Shown here piece by piece: positions 28,382 through 60,999 of a DNA stretch of 64,000 nt. The translations under genes were made by a program, and so were the position numbers. Origin of the DNA: Oryzias latipes (lineage: Eukaryota; Chordata; Actinopteri; Beloniformes; Adrianichthyidae); contig NC_019867.2 in the NCBI RefSeq assembly GCF_002234675.1, positions 20,554,184 through 20,618,183 of the forward strand, read 5' to 3'. The notes under the pieces were generated by a model, which was not told the DNA's origin, made no database searches, and worked only from the letters and a program-made list of their open reading frames with translations. Numbering within the stretch: the stretch's first letter is position 1; every line of letters starts with the position of its first letter.

Positions 28382-30601
28382 TAAGTTCACGCCAAAAGAA
28401 TACCAACATTTGAGTTCTATCACTCCTTTCCCAATTCATCAACTAAAAGGGTTGATTTCCCGAACAAAACAACTCAGTTACAGAACTTGAGGGAAATTTC
28501 TCACCAGAGAAAACTTAGTCAAAAGCACAAAAGCTCACATTCTCAAAAGTGTTAACTTTGTCTGTAGTTCAGTTTGGAGCTGCTCTAGGAGCTGTGGTTC
28601 TAAAGCATGTTTTTTTTCTTCTTTTTTATCACTGTAACATTCCTTCAAGTAATAAAAGGGAGCTTCAGCCAAGTTACCACTCAATCTAAGAGCTCAGTGT
28701 TGGAAATGGCACTAGGCCACGCTTTGCTTGGCAAAAATTAGTCATCAGATATTACAAGTGTTCCCGCCAGCTTGTTGCAATATGTTCTGCTCTCTGGAAG
28801 ACACAGTATAAAAACGGAATATATCCCCTTCTTGCCACAGCTGCTCAATCCCACTCCAGTTTCAAACCCACATCCCTTTTTGATTGGGATTAAGATGCCT
28901 GAAAAGACCCCTTCGTTTATCTGTTTGCACTTCTGTTAACTTTGGACTACTCGGTCTTTTAGCCACACAGGATGCAGGAAAGTAAAATAAGAAGAGGGAT
29001 GATGTTTCTTGTACTTAAGGTCTTGTCCGGGAAATTCCCAGGTGCTTCCAAGCAACAGTGTAGACACTTCAGTCAGGCATGTGCACACATGTTAAACTGG
29101 GTCTATAATTTTTTTTAAAGCACTAGAGAGGTGGTAGCAGTTTGTCTGCTCACAGAGCAGTCAACAGAGTCAAACGCCATCAAAAACATGGACGAATGAT
29201 TGTGAGGCAGTGAGTCTACAGCAACAATTTTTAGGAGCACACTTGATCCTGCTGTCAATTGGCCAAGTCTGACGTCAGAGCTGGTGGTGAGTCAGGGGCA
29301 GCTAACGCACTCACGCGGGACCATCAATTCAATCAAGTTTTACTCACAACTCTCTTTTCCCTGCGCGCCTTTATCTCTTTAACAAAGCAGGAAAATCCGT
29401 TTTTCTTTCACAGTCATTTTTATTTTCATTTTGATTTAAATGGTTACAGAAATAGCCTGACATTAAGAGACTTTTTGGATGTCAGTACATCAGAAGATTA
29501 AAAAACTGTTATCCCAAACTGCTCTTATTCCTAGCCTCAATTGCCAAAGTGTGTTTCATTCAGGAGGAGACATGTCCGCCAATCCCATCCCAAGCTCAAT
29601 TCAATTAAGGAGAGTACAAAGACATATGGCTTAGAGGGAAATGATATGATTAGAATCATCTGTGAGTAGATGTTGCTGCTTGGATTCAAAGTGTCTCTTA
29701 GATGAGCACACTGGCTGGGAACAGGAAGGCACCTTTAGTTGAGACACTGATTCCTGGGGGTTTGGGGGGCATAAACAGCTTTTTAGGCAACATTGCTGTT
29801 GTGAAAACACAAAGCTAAAGAAATCCAACATCTTCTAACTCCACAACATCTTCCGGTAAAGTAGTCACGGTAGTGTCTTCATTTCCGCAAACACAATGCA
29901 GAGGAGCAACTGTACCCCAGCTACCCCTCCACCATCAATCTGAGCTGTCATAAAAGACAAACGATACGCCTGTTGGGACGGGATGAGCCACAGGAATGTG
30001 TGTGCAGGTATCCTGCTGCCTTTGGAGACACTGGAGAAAGACTCTGCACACCAGTTGATCCTGTTTGATAAAGGCCCTGACATCCCCAGATTATATGTCT
30101 CAGCCTGGAGGAGGTGTTTGTGTCTCATTCCTGTGCTGAAGAAAGTCGATCTGGTGGGAAAAAGGCGGGGTCATGCCTGCAGGCGTCTGTTTTTGTGTGG
30201 ACGCCAACACAAGCCTTGTCAGGTAGACAGCATTTCCACAAACCCGCACCACCTCCCCCAGCTAGTTTAACACTGAGCAAACACCCTGGACTATCTCGTT
30301 TATCCAACCACACCCACACTTCCCGGTGCCATAAATTATCTTTCCACAGATGAATTGAGGTTTGTGAAAACATATACCTCCAACACACAGAGGAACCCTC
30401 AACCCTCCACTGCACTTCTGTACAATCCCAACAAAAGAAAACATGACCAAGAGTCCACAAAACCCCAATTTATACATATTTGAACTGCTGCATTTTTTAT
30501 ATTGTTATCAAAATAAAATTTGATCGATAACTTTCATTTTATGAATGGCATTTATTAATTTTTAACCTAGAATCCATGGTAGGATCGAAATTGTCATCTA
30601 T
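28382..30601. other. Spacer, nothing recognised
   Basis: No gene or known repeat. A TATA-like GTATAAAAACGG occurs at about 28807 but no downstream exon could be supported. Confidence 0.35.
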
Positions 30602-30605
30602 TTAA

Positions 30606-31164
30606 AGGGCCTAGACCATGCAAAATCAGCTCTTAAATGTATCATAATATTCATTCCTCATGAATAGAAACCCCAAAGTGGTATTTTGATCCGGTCACGC
30701 ATTTCTGAGTATTCCTCTAAAAAACCTTCTCTCTGAGCCCCAGCCCCTTCCAACACCCGAAAACGAGCGATTTCTCACGAGTGTACATAGATCAGTGAGA
30801 ACAGCCCCTTCCAGGAAGAGTCTGTGCTGCCAGCACCACCCCCAGACTAACATACACACCCATTTTCTCTGCAGAGCTAGAGGTAATCGGCTAAAATGCT
30901 TTCTTTGTTAAATGCACAATATGGACATCCATCTTTGCAAAAGTTCGGATGTCGTTTGTTTTTGTGGGCGAGATGCAGACACAGCCAAGGTCTTCTCTAG
31001 TACCTTAGAGATCGAGTCGTCTTACTTTCGGGTTTGAAAAAGCTCAGGAAAATAACTGATATTTAATAAAAAATGTGTTATTTTGTGTGCCAAAGGTAAT
31101 AAATCATTATATACATGGATAAGGGTTACTATAAAAGGCTTGAGAATAGCATGATATTGTCCCT
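30606..31164 (+). mobile_element. TTAA-flanked MITE, family C
   Basis: A 559-bp element starts AGGGCCTAGACC and ends GATATTGTCCCT. It has an intact TTAA on each side (30602-30605 and 31165-31168). No open frame of note. The terminal inverted repeat is short (about 7 bases). This points to piggyBac-type mobilisation. Confidence 0.6.
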
Positions 31165-31168
31165 TTAA

Positions 31169-33845
31169 AAGATCTTTGAACCATGACACTTCAACCACCA
31201 TAAGTCATAGATGAAAAAAGGTTTTTTTCATTTCACTAAATCTTCCAGCATGTCTTTAAACCTTTAACAGCCCAACCAAGAAAAATATCAATGAAAACTT
31301 TTTTTTCCGTTTGCTGATTGACTTTGGTGATTAACACTCACAGTCAATATTTTAAAAAATTTGATTTTCAAAGTTTATTCTACCATTTGGTTGAGCAGGT
31401 AGCTAAAGGGTTCAAATGTGTGTGGAATTTGCAGTGAAACACAGAGGCGTTTTGTGATAGTTTCACACATGGTTCATTTGAGCCGATCCAGATGTTTTTT
31501 ATTTAACAGTTTGAAATTCACACCACTGACCTAATTTACTTCTTTTGTCCACTAGATAGTTTGTGTACACACACAAATAGGAAGTGCCCACTGGCTCCAA
31601 GAAGCCAAAATCTCATAGAATTCTATTGAGAAATAAATAGCTATTATCCAAGTCATTCTATTTGTCATGCAATGTCATGCAACTGGCCAATCAGATGCCT
31701 CGATAAAAGTATGTTGTCTTAAACATTTGAAACATATGCTTGACAGATTCTTCCAAGCCCGCTTTCAAGTGGTAAGGATGTGGCTTTCCAATAAACTCAA
31801 TCCAGATTGGTTGTCATAGAAATGTTAACTCAGACCTACTTGGACCAATCACTGCTAACTGATATCTGGCTCCAATATGGCGGTGTACATATTGTTAAAA
31901 AAAATGGTGACTGAATTGACTTTATTTTGTTGGTTCTGGAAGGGTGACGTCTTTCTCACTTAGTCCAGTAAATGCGTAAAAAACACCAGGGTTCATTTGC
32001 ATGTAATCTAAGATCCTTTTTGTCTGGCAGTCCAGAACTCGCATACGTTTTCAAACTTGTGTACCAAACAGCACAGTGTGAAAGTATAAATCCACACACA
32101 ACATTTCTGTTAGTTCTTCTTCTAATGGGAGCATTAATATAGACAGAAGTTTTTTTGTTTGTTATCTGGGTGTCATTCTCACAGTAAATGCTCATGTTTT
32201 CAGAAGTATTCCTTTGTCTTGTTTTTTTTTTGTTTTGTTTTTTAGAAATTTCTACATTTGAACTAATTATTTGAATTTAATTGGAAGTCTTTAAAAGACA
32301 GCTTGTACATGTTGTGATCACTTCAGGCTGTTAACATTTCTTGTTTCTTTCATACGTATTTCTGTTCTTGGTGAAATAGAGAAAATGGAAAAGGGAGGCA
32401 GGGAGTGAGTGACAGGGCGTGCCCCAGGCTCGCCCCTCCTGTCATGCCTGTCCCATAGAGCAGTGAAGGCACCAAGGAGCTGTCATGCAGGCAGTTCTCT
32501 CATAAACAGGAGCCCGGGCCCTCCGTGGAGACATCAATAACCAAAGAGCAGAGATAAAACAGAACTCCAACTGTCTCCTGCTGACAATTTTTCTTTATGG
32601 GGCCAACAAAGGTTTAGCTCTAAGACCGCAACATTCCTAAACCAATATAGTCCAATCTTCGACAGAATTAGAAGTTTAGTGCTACAGTAAAACAACAAAC
32701 AACAACCAAAACCACATAATGTAAACCCAAACAGCTTTTCATTACTCAACTATAGTTATAAAGGGTGGGGAATCTATTGGAGCGAGCAGACAAAAGAAAA
32801 TTAGAATTCCTCCTCTGTTCTCAAATCAACAATCTGGGTCCACTTCATCTTGGCCTGTCTGCAGCGGCTTCCCACAAAATGAATGCTTGAACTGTCTGAG
32901 CTTCCTTTTATGTACTTGGCACACCAGTAACAAGAGGCGAATGTCTCCTTCACCTTGCAGATGGACGCTGGCCAGAAGGATATTCATGAGTTTAATAGTG
33001 CGCCGACAACACCTTTCAGCATTTTTGTGCGCATTGAAAGACCCCCTGCTCCAACTTCTCCTCCTTTCTTCCCATAAATTTCATGTTTATTTGTTGGGAG
33101 ACACACAAACACATGCTGATGTCACAGCGCCTCCACAGTGAGTGCCGTCACCAACATTGCTGTCATCCTCCCAGGACCGTCTCTGCAATCTGCATGGAGC
33201 TATGAAAGGATTCCTGATAGGTGCTCCAGAGTTGAAGGGCAGGTCACCTGTCAAAACTGACAGGACACGGTGGAGATTCATTGAGAGAGAACTGTGCTTT
33301 TATCCAGACCTGCATATGATAATCCCTCACTGAAATAAATCAAACTATCTCTGGTAAACAAAAACACAAAGCAATTCATCTAACAGGCCTCCAAGGAAAA
33401 ACACACAAAACCTCCTCTGGGATGGCTTTTAGAAAAGTTATGCAGATTAATCTTTTTATTTTGCTTGGTACTTCCATTATTCAAGATGGCTTCCAATTAT
33501 GGCAGCCTTCTACCTTCTGGGGCACGATAATTGTTAACCAATACATACGTGTACATTCTTTCTGCACAGCACATTTTCAGCCCAAGATCAAGATCATTTG
33601 TATGACAAATGGTTCTTGAGATTTCACATTTTTAAAAAAGAGTCACAAATAGCAAAATCTTAACAATATCCAAGCTTACAGAGATACAAAAGTTGAATAT
33701 AAACACTTTGGGTATATGTTAATACAAATCACATTTAGAGGTCAATAATGAAAATCCTCAACAAAGTTATAAAGCACAAAGCACACAAGTGACATGTTAA
33801 ATATTACATAATAACCTCAATGCAATCCATGCATCAATAGATTGA
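31169..33845. other. lgi3-fgfr1 spacer, part 2
   Basis: No gene recognised. A patch of higher GC at 32390-32530 and another at 32880-33280 stand out from the AT-rich surroundings; they could be conserved non-coding DNA, but nothing in the sequence alone shows it. Confidence 0.35.
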
Positions 33846-34620
33846 AGTGATCGAGAAGACCCCAGCTAGCCCTCTGCCTGGTGGCATGCACCACCACAAT
33901 AACACAAAGAAGTGCAGCTCAAATTTGCACAAGCCTCTACAAGCCTTCTTGGAACCACAGTGCACTAGCTCTTATATACTGACATACTGTGGAAGCTTCA
34001 GGGAGAGTGGTCCACTTTGGGATGAAACCATTCCTGGTTTCAGTCCATCTATTGGACTTGGTAGATTTTGCACTGAATGCAGCTTCTTCATGATCAGTTT
34101 GGGTCAATGCCCGCAGCAGCCATGTCACTTGGCCTGTTGTATCCAACATTCACATCAGAAGTTGAAACAAACAAAACACCTTCCACCTCCAAACAAGCAA
34201 CTCCTCAGCCAAGAAACTGGAATAACTCTACCTTGTTTTCACGTCTGCCAGTGTTGAGAAGCACCCTTCTTCGGATACCTGGGCCTCGAGACGCTCTTTA
34301 TTACTGCCCTATTGAGGCAGCATTCAAGAAATCTGTCCCACACTACATCAACCCATTCACATCTGTAGCCTGATTAATGATGTAAGGCAAGAAAACTCCC
34401 TTAGAAAACTCTTGGAAAGTCTTTGCTTTGCCAGACGCAAGCATATTCACAACAGACTTGTGCAATAAGGCTTCCTCAGACACCAGAGTGTCTGCAATCC
34501 CTTGCCCATCATCCAAAAGTTTCAGGTTAATGTTTACAGGAACTTCACCAGCATTAGAAAATGTTGTAATGTTTTCAGCAAAAGTGACATCTGAGCCATG
34601 TGATGCTCTGGTGCTTTAAA
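33846..34620 (-). pseudogene. Decayed repeat-borne reading frame, family unassigned
   Basis: Minus-strand frames, broken by stops and shifts, carry a consistent set of pieces in order: DVTFAENITTFSN, ATDVNGLM, GIRRRVLLNTGR, FIPKWTTLPEAS, then a remnant of a Cys-rich end (ACRGLCKFEL). I recall this layout from multi-copy uncharacterised reading frames in fish genomes, probably carried by a transposon. Function is unknown. Several in-frame stops mean it is dead here. Confidence 0.45.
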
Positions 34621-35867
34621 TGTAAACATTTGAAAACAAGGAAGTTCCCCATCTTACAATCTCTTCAATACTGTTTAGTTTTCGTTTTCGAAGTTTGGCT
34701 TAGCAAAGGTCATCTAATCCCAACCACAGCATTGTCCGCTTTACTTGACAACATACAAATCATAAGCAAAAACTTGTAAACGAATATCTTATTTTATGGT
34801 TCCTTTTCTTTTGGAATAAAAAGAACGTTTGATTGTTATAAAAAAAAATCAAACATTGAGTACCAGGTTTATTGAAGTGTAATGTTTCTGAAGCTGCAGC
34901 TAAACTGATAAAATAACAAAAATTCTAGTGATAGCAGGAATTTGTTAGTTGCACACTGGATTACTTTATGGAATTTAAAAACACATAGATGGCACACTCC
35001 TCGTCTTTCAGAAATGGATTCTGTGAACATTTGTGGTCTTAACGCCACAGAGCATTTTTCTCTTTGCACAGGCTAACGGTTTATACTCTCAAAAGCGCAG
35101 ACAATAAACTTTGTTCCGTCAAACTCTTCATGTGCCATCTGTCAGAAATGATAAAAGTCAAACTAATAGCACCTGTGCACCATTAGCAGGTTTTAAAGTG
35201 TGGCTTCGCATGCCCTTTCTATTCTTGAACAATCAAAACACACAGACGATGCTTTATTGCACCTCGTTTCCAAGGGTGAATGATATTTTCTCCCAAAATT
35301 ACCAATTCCTGCTCCATCTAAAGATCTCCAATCTGACTGGGACTGATAAAGAAATCCACGTTACATATTTTGATTTACAGTTTAAAATGATGTTGATATA
35401 AATCTGTCGTCCATTAGAAACTAAAGTTTTTATTGCAACACAGGTGACTGCTTTGAAAGCAGCAGGACGATAAGAGAAGGTTCTCATTTAAAGGGTCAGG
35501 AGTGACTTAAGCTGATTTTCGCCTGTTGCGTGGAAACGGCAATCCAGGTGATATATCCACAAGTGGCAGTAAGCCAGAATGGGGACTGGCATCAAGGTTG
35601 GTGGAGCTGATGGACGAGTGTCGTAGCAGCAATTGCCAAGCTGTTCATACGGTCATAAATTACATGTTTACAGCCGGTAGAGGCTTGGCGCACTCGCCAA
35701 CTTCTCTTCTGAGGTGAGCAGCATATTATCATATCCAATCAGATTCCTGCAACTGTATTAAGAGGTTTAAGTGGCCATTTCTATAAACCTACCTCCAATA
35801 CAGGCATGGAAATGTTTGTATTTATAGAGTTCAAATTCAGAAAGCTTAAGTTGCTTGATCATCAGTA
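34621..35867. other. Spacer downstream of fgfr1
   Basis: No gene or repeat recognised. Confidence 0.35.
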
Positions 35868-35873
35868 TTTTAT
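35868..35873 (-). terminator. Candidate poly(A) signal of fgfr1
   Basis: AATAAA on the minus strand about 980 bases past the fgfr1 stop. Position only; no transcript evidence. Confidence 0.3.
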
Positions 35874-36851
35874 TGAATGTAATCCTTTTTACAATGACAT
35901 ACGTGCGCTGCAACTCTTCATCTGAAGTCACACGGCAGCAAACGTTTACTCCCCTCAAAACATTTACAGTGGAAGTTTAGTCCTATGAAGGTCACACAGA
36001 TGGCGGTATTAACTGAAGCATATTACAGCTCGTATTACCTGCAGTATTTACAGTAGAGACCATCAGGGAAGATACCACCAGTTCTCTGGAAGCCTGCACT
36101 CACGGGCATACAAACAGCGCCACACTTTCAAAAATTGGTCCTGCATGAAATGCTATGCCGTAATTTCAGGTTTGTTAAAGTTGGAAAAAATATGTATACA
36201 TATATATAAAATCCATTATACATTATTAATGATAATATGATTCATTTTGGAGAGTCACAGCTGCAATACGGACAAAAAATACTGGCCATATCAACCACAG
36301 CAACTTCAGAATACCCTCGTGTAACAACCACCCCTAAAAATTATATTAGAAAAAGGGTGAAACCATGGCATCCTTGTACAAAACACAAAAAAATCATTAT
36401 GTTAATACAAAATAAGAGTATTGGAAATATATAGTAATATTTATATATATATTTTAAACTGTATTTACACTAAGAAAGATGTGCATAAACATGGTGCTGC
36501 ACATCTGCTGGGAGTGTGTTGGGATTGGACCAAATCTCATCAGGTGGTGAAAACAATCATATGCATACACACAAACATTACAAAAACGGACGTGATTTGG
36601 TCAGCTCTCATGACCAAACACTGGAATGATCGAGGTATAGAGAAAAGTGAATCTACTCCTGCTAATACAAAGTGCCCCGTAAACATAGTCCACATCTGCA
36701 GTCTGCGACTTGAGTTCCACACAGTATCGCAAAGTTCCTCTCTCACAGAGCACCAGTGTTCTTTCGCTTCATCTCTAGGAGCGTGGGGAGAAATTCAACC
36801 CCATGAGGCAGGGAGTAGGGGGAACGTCAATGTTTGAAGGAAGATGAGGTA
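35874..36851 (-). other. fgfr1: Probable fgfr1 3' UTR
   Basis: Sequence following the fgfr1 stop codon. It contains an AT-rich TATATA patch near 36195-36210 and 36440-36455 and no other gene. Confidence 0.35.
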
Positions 36852-56229
<19,378 letters not shown>

Positions 56230-59200
56230 CTATAAAGGAAAGAGGATACTGCTATTATTCAGCTCATGATGTCCATCACTAAAAACATTCTCAGCAGTTT
56301 GTTGCCTCCCTGGAATAACAAAATTATAGAGGTAAACAAAAGTGGGAATAAGTTATTGTGTCACAAGCCGTAAAAATCTTGAACATGTACCAACGTTTGC
56401 ACACCCTGCTGCTAGCTTGCCGCCCCAATCAAGCATTAGCAGTAAAGATGTTCACTTGATGGGAGTACTCCATCTGGCTTCAAAAGTAACTTGCTAGCAA
56501 AGAACATTTTTTTCTTCTGAAGATTTGAGAAGCAGTCTTCTGTTAAGTGTTGACTGCAAACCAGAGTGTTTTTAAACGTTGCTGTGATCAAGAAAATTAA
56601 TGCATTTTGTTCTCAAACCAACACTATGGGAAAAAATATGAAAGCTAACATTGGTAGTTGTAATTGTTTTATGACAATTGCAATTCGCTACAACACATGG
56701 GTGTTGAACCCTCATAATTTCTCGCACACCTTAGCATTATTGGGCCAGGTTGTTTGTTTGTGGGGCTGGGGGTAGATGTCCTCCATCATGACAAAAATCC
56801 TATAAGTACAAGTCAAAATCACAGAAAACACTTTTCCTTGGAGTGGTAAGTATTTGTGCTTAGCATGTTATAGGTGTGTTAGCTTTGGTCTAAAGCAGCA
56901 GTGTCAAAGCTTTTACCTGCATTCAGTGTGCTTGTGTTTTCTGTCAGGGCCATGTTCAACGCATTTTTGTCCCTTTTTTGCTAAGTGGATTTGCCGCAGA
57001 GAGGAAGGTCACAGTCTCTGCTGCTATATGAGTTTCTAAAACTAAGTTAGGGCTGGCAAATTGTAAGTTTTTCCCCATGCTTGGTGCATGTGCAGAGAAA
57101 ACAAAGTGGGGAAAGCTATTAGGCAGCCTGCATACGCCTGCATGTCTGACAACAAAAACAAGAAAGAATGTGAGAACAACACTAGGCTAATCGTTACAGC
57201 TTAAGGAAATTTGAAGATTTTTATGTCCTGTTATATTTTTAAAATATTTTTGGGGGAGAAATGCTCAAGACAGTAAGGATAAAAAATAAAGGCTAAATTT
57301 ACATTCAACTAAAAAATCCCTACTGTGCAGTAATCCAGATTTGTTTGATCCATGTGAAGATTTTACTACCATAGTTTTCCTTCAGCTTTTCCATGTTGTT
57401 GATTACAGCACTATATAACCAGCTTCTTTAATAATGGTCAGCTGTGTTTGGTGTAAACATTTCTCTGTGATTGTGTGGCCAAAGGATTTAGACCAACAGA
57501 CCATTTAAGGATCAGGAAACACCAGTAAATGATGTGAATTATTTATCTAATGTGAATGTGACACCATCCATCTTCAAGATGACTCTTCAATATTAAACTT
57601 CTTCCCCATTATGTAACATTTACCTTCTGAACAGAAATACAATAGAGACATTTTTGAATAAACTAATTTATACAGATATAAAAATAAAATTTGCTCTGCA
57701 GTCCATGGAGGTGGGGATCTACCTACTATAGGTAATAAACGTGCAGGAGTACAACAAATCACCTTTTTTTATTTGCTATGCCTGTATTGTAAATAGATTC
57801 GACAATGGACCCCCCCTTATCATTTCAAAATTTCACAAAAATATCACTTTCCTTTTATTACTCAACGTCTGCACAATTTTCCACATAATTAAACCACATG
57901 AAAATTAGTTCGTGCTCAATATTCAGAAAACCAATAAGCTACTAGGGGAAAGGAAGGAAAAATCAAATTAGAAGAAGGAAAATAGAGGAGGTGTCACAAG
58001 GAGAGACACCTGAGCCCCCATTCTAAATGGCTACATAGTTGGCTAAGAGGAGAGGATAACCCAATTATGTTGACACATTGTCCATCATGTGTTGTTTGCG
58101 GGGTTTCAAAGGTAACAATTTTCACTGACCATCCCTGCTTTCTGCATGTCATTCTTGTTTCAGGTTCACCATTTTTTGGAAAAGCCATCTTTAAAGTTTT
58201 ACTATAAAAATTAATCAAATAGTAAACTAATTATGACTTTCTGTGTGTCCCCCTTTAGGTTTCTTTTACACAACAACAATCGACAGTTGGAGAAACATTT
58301 TGACTCCATAAAACTCTAAACAGGAACAGAAAAAAAAAGACCTATATTTCATTCATCATTTTGAACTCTTATTGGCTGAAAGTCACTGCATTTCTACATC
58401 TGCCTCCATCTATTGCTTTATTCAAAGAACATTCCCTGTAGCTTCTTTGAAGAGTGCTACAAAGTAAAATCTAATTTTTTGTTATTTTCACTTCAACAAA
58501 AACCATAGCCCCTTCGGCAAGAGAACAAAAGCAGGTTCAGATAATCAGATTCCATCCTGGAGAACAACACTTTGATACATGTTTATTTTTGAACCATTCT
58601 CAAAGAACATTTATGAATCCACTTCCTCCTTATCACAACATTATAAGCACGTGCACGACTACATAGAATGACCTCAGGACAACATCAGCAAAACCTGACT
58701 AATCCCTACCACCTTAACAAAGGACTTCAAACAATACAGAGGTAGGGAGAAAAAAGAAAACAAGCCAGTGAGCATGTGCACAGGAGCGAGTGAGAAGCGG
58801 GCCAGCAGTGGCAGGTTCTAGTGCCAGTTGCTATGGTGACCCCACTTGGGCCTAGTAAAGGTATTTCCTGGATCACATATGTCTGACAGGCCTTTAATCC
58901 TAGCAGGAAAAGGGGCCAGGGGCGAGGATCAACTTTCTCCTCAAAAACAAAACCAAAGCTGGAAGGCAAAAGAGACATTTAGACTCATTTAGACATTTTG
59001 AGTTTAACGTATAGAACCTGAAAACCAAACTGCAACTAAGCCAACATTTGTGGTAACAGCAAAAAAATGAGTGTTACCTCAAAAACAAGTACACATAGTT
59101 GTAAATTGCGGCTCCAATACACAAAGTGAAGTTATGTACTTTAACTTTACCGTAAATAAGCAGTTTAGGATAAAAACGAATTAACACATGAATGAATTAT

Positions 59201-59989
59201 ATTGCAAAGTATTTTGTTATTCCAAATTAAAATTGTATTCAAAAGAAGAATTTTGTAATCTGTTATTAATTGTTCTGATATGAAATGTATTTTGTAATAG
59301 GAATTTTTATGTAAAAAAAATCAAGTAATTATGTGATTAGAAAAAACTCTCATATTATAGAAGTACAAAAGCAATTACTTTTCCTCTATCAATGCTGTTT
59401 ATCTGGCTGCTTTTTTAAATCCCTTCAACATCTGGATTTGTTAAGTCTTTTAGCTACCCCATTTAGTTTTAGCGAAGCACTTTGGTCTATGAACAGAGAG
59501 AAAAAGAAAACAGTTGCTTTTTAGTAACCAGCTCTCTTATTGGATAGACTGCAGGTCTTAATGATGATGTAATGATTATCTCTGAACTGTGCAGGTGCTA
59601 TGTAATGATGTGTGTTGGCGTTATGTCATGTAATATCAATCCAAATATCAGCAGGCTGCCATTTTTGTGACAAAACATCAGCACAGCTGGAGAAAGTAGC
59701 AGTATCTTAAAATATGAGAAGCACATTCAGAAACAACATGCATCCTTACATCCACTGGGGACAGGAATATAGATTATGTAACACATTATCTAAAAATATA
59801 AAGTTAACAATTTTGTGAATCAAATTGCAAAACAAATTGGAAAATACAGCAGAAAAAAACCAAAAGGACTACTAAAAAATATAATTACCTACATCAACCT
59901 TTCTATCAAATTTAGGGATTGGGTGATTTTGTTAGTGTTGTGCAAGTTACTTCCAAACTACTGATATTACACATTACTTGTGTTTCTAT
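56230..59989. other. Probable fgfr1 intron 1, 3' part
   Basis: 3.8 kb upstream of the Ig I exon with no recognised exon or repeat. A signal-peptide exon was searched for on the minus strand and not found. Confidence 0.4.
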
Positions 59990-60843
59990 TTAAAAGTTAG
60001 GCCTGCACGATTTTAGAAAAATCTGCGATATGCGATATCAGTGTTTGAAACTGCGATGACGGTATGACTTGCGATAAATGGAAAAATAGAAAAGCTGGTT
60101 TCAGTGTGAGTTTTATTCAAATAATTCAACACAACTTAAATTAACGTGCAAGTTTTATTCAAAAAGAAGAAAATATATTTACCATAAAACTTGCCAAAAC
60201 TAAGATGAATGATTACAAAAAATGTATATAGATGCCCAGGAATAAAATAGGTTGGTGTCTCCTACATTTCCATTTTACTCCAAGTGTTATTAAATAAGTC
60301 AACATAACTTAAAATCCAAGTCTTTTTCAAAAAAGAGAAAAAGTTAAGACCTATAGCTGTGGCCAAAACATAAATGAACAATGAAGAAAAAAGATAGAGG
60401 CCCACAACTTAAACGTGACCTAGTATTAACTAGGGCTGCACGATATGAGGAAAACTTGCGATATTAGTGATCAATATTGCGATAACGATATAATTTGCAG
60501 TAAATAAACAAATAGAAAAATAAACAAAAACATCATTCCCATTTCATTGCAACAGTTTAAAAATTATACTCCAAATGACCCTCGTCGACACGGGGGACAA
60601 ACATCTAACATAATAGGACTCCATCTGATTGGTCAACAATGGGAAGGCGTCCATCTGATTGGTCAAAGCATAAAGGGATTTATTTGATTCGTTAAATGCT
60701 TCAAGCTGCTAGAAGATTGTTTTAACACATTTTGGGTTTGCGATTTATTGCGATATTCGCCGTCTTTTGCGATATGCATATTGCAGAGCTGGATATTGCG
60801 ATAACGATAAATTTGCGGTATATTGTGCAGGCCTATTAAAAGT
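59990..60843. mobile_element. Complete non-autonomous hAT element with 8-bp target duplication
   Basis: The element at 59998-60835 (838 bp) starts TAGGCCTGCAC and ends GTGCAGGCCTA, exact 11-base inverted repeats. It is flanked by identical 8-mers TTAAAAGT (59990-59997 and 60836-60843). Sub-terminal parts are full of TTGCGATA motifs. The interior holds two related copies of a unit (about 60119-60240 and 60294-60406) and an internal left-end copy (TAGGGCTGCACGATAT at 60431). No transposase. Confidence 0.92.
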
Positions 60844-60999
60844 AATTCCTTACCCTACGATATTACTATTTCAGAATTGGGATTTTATAATGCAACCATG
60901 AAAAATGTATATAAGTGACCAGTGGCTGCAAGAATGGTTTCAACAGACCAAGAAAGTCATTGCCAAGCAAAACTCGTCTCTAAACAACTGAAGATGTAA

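Noticed and set aside
58727-58978. Possible fgfr1 signal-peptide exon
   Set aside because: The minus-strand frame has no hydrophobic leader right after its start and no donor in the required phase.
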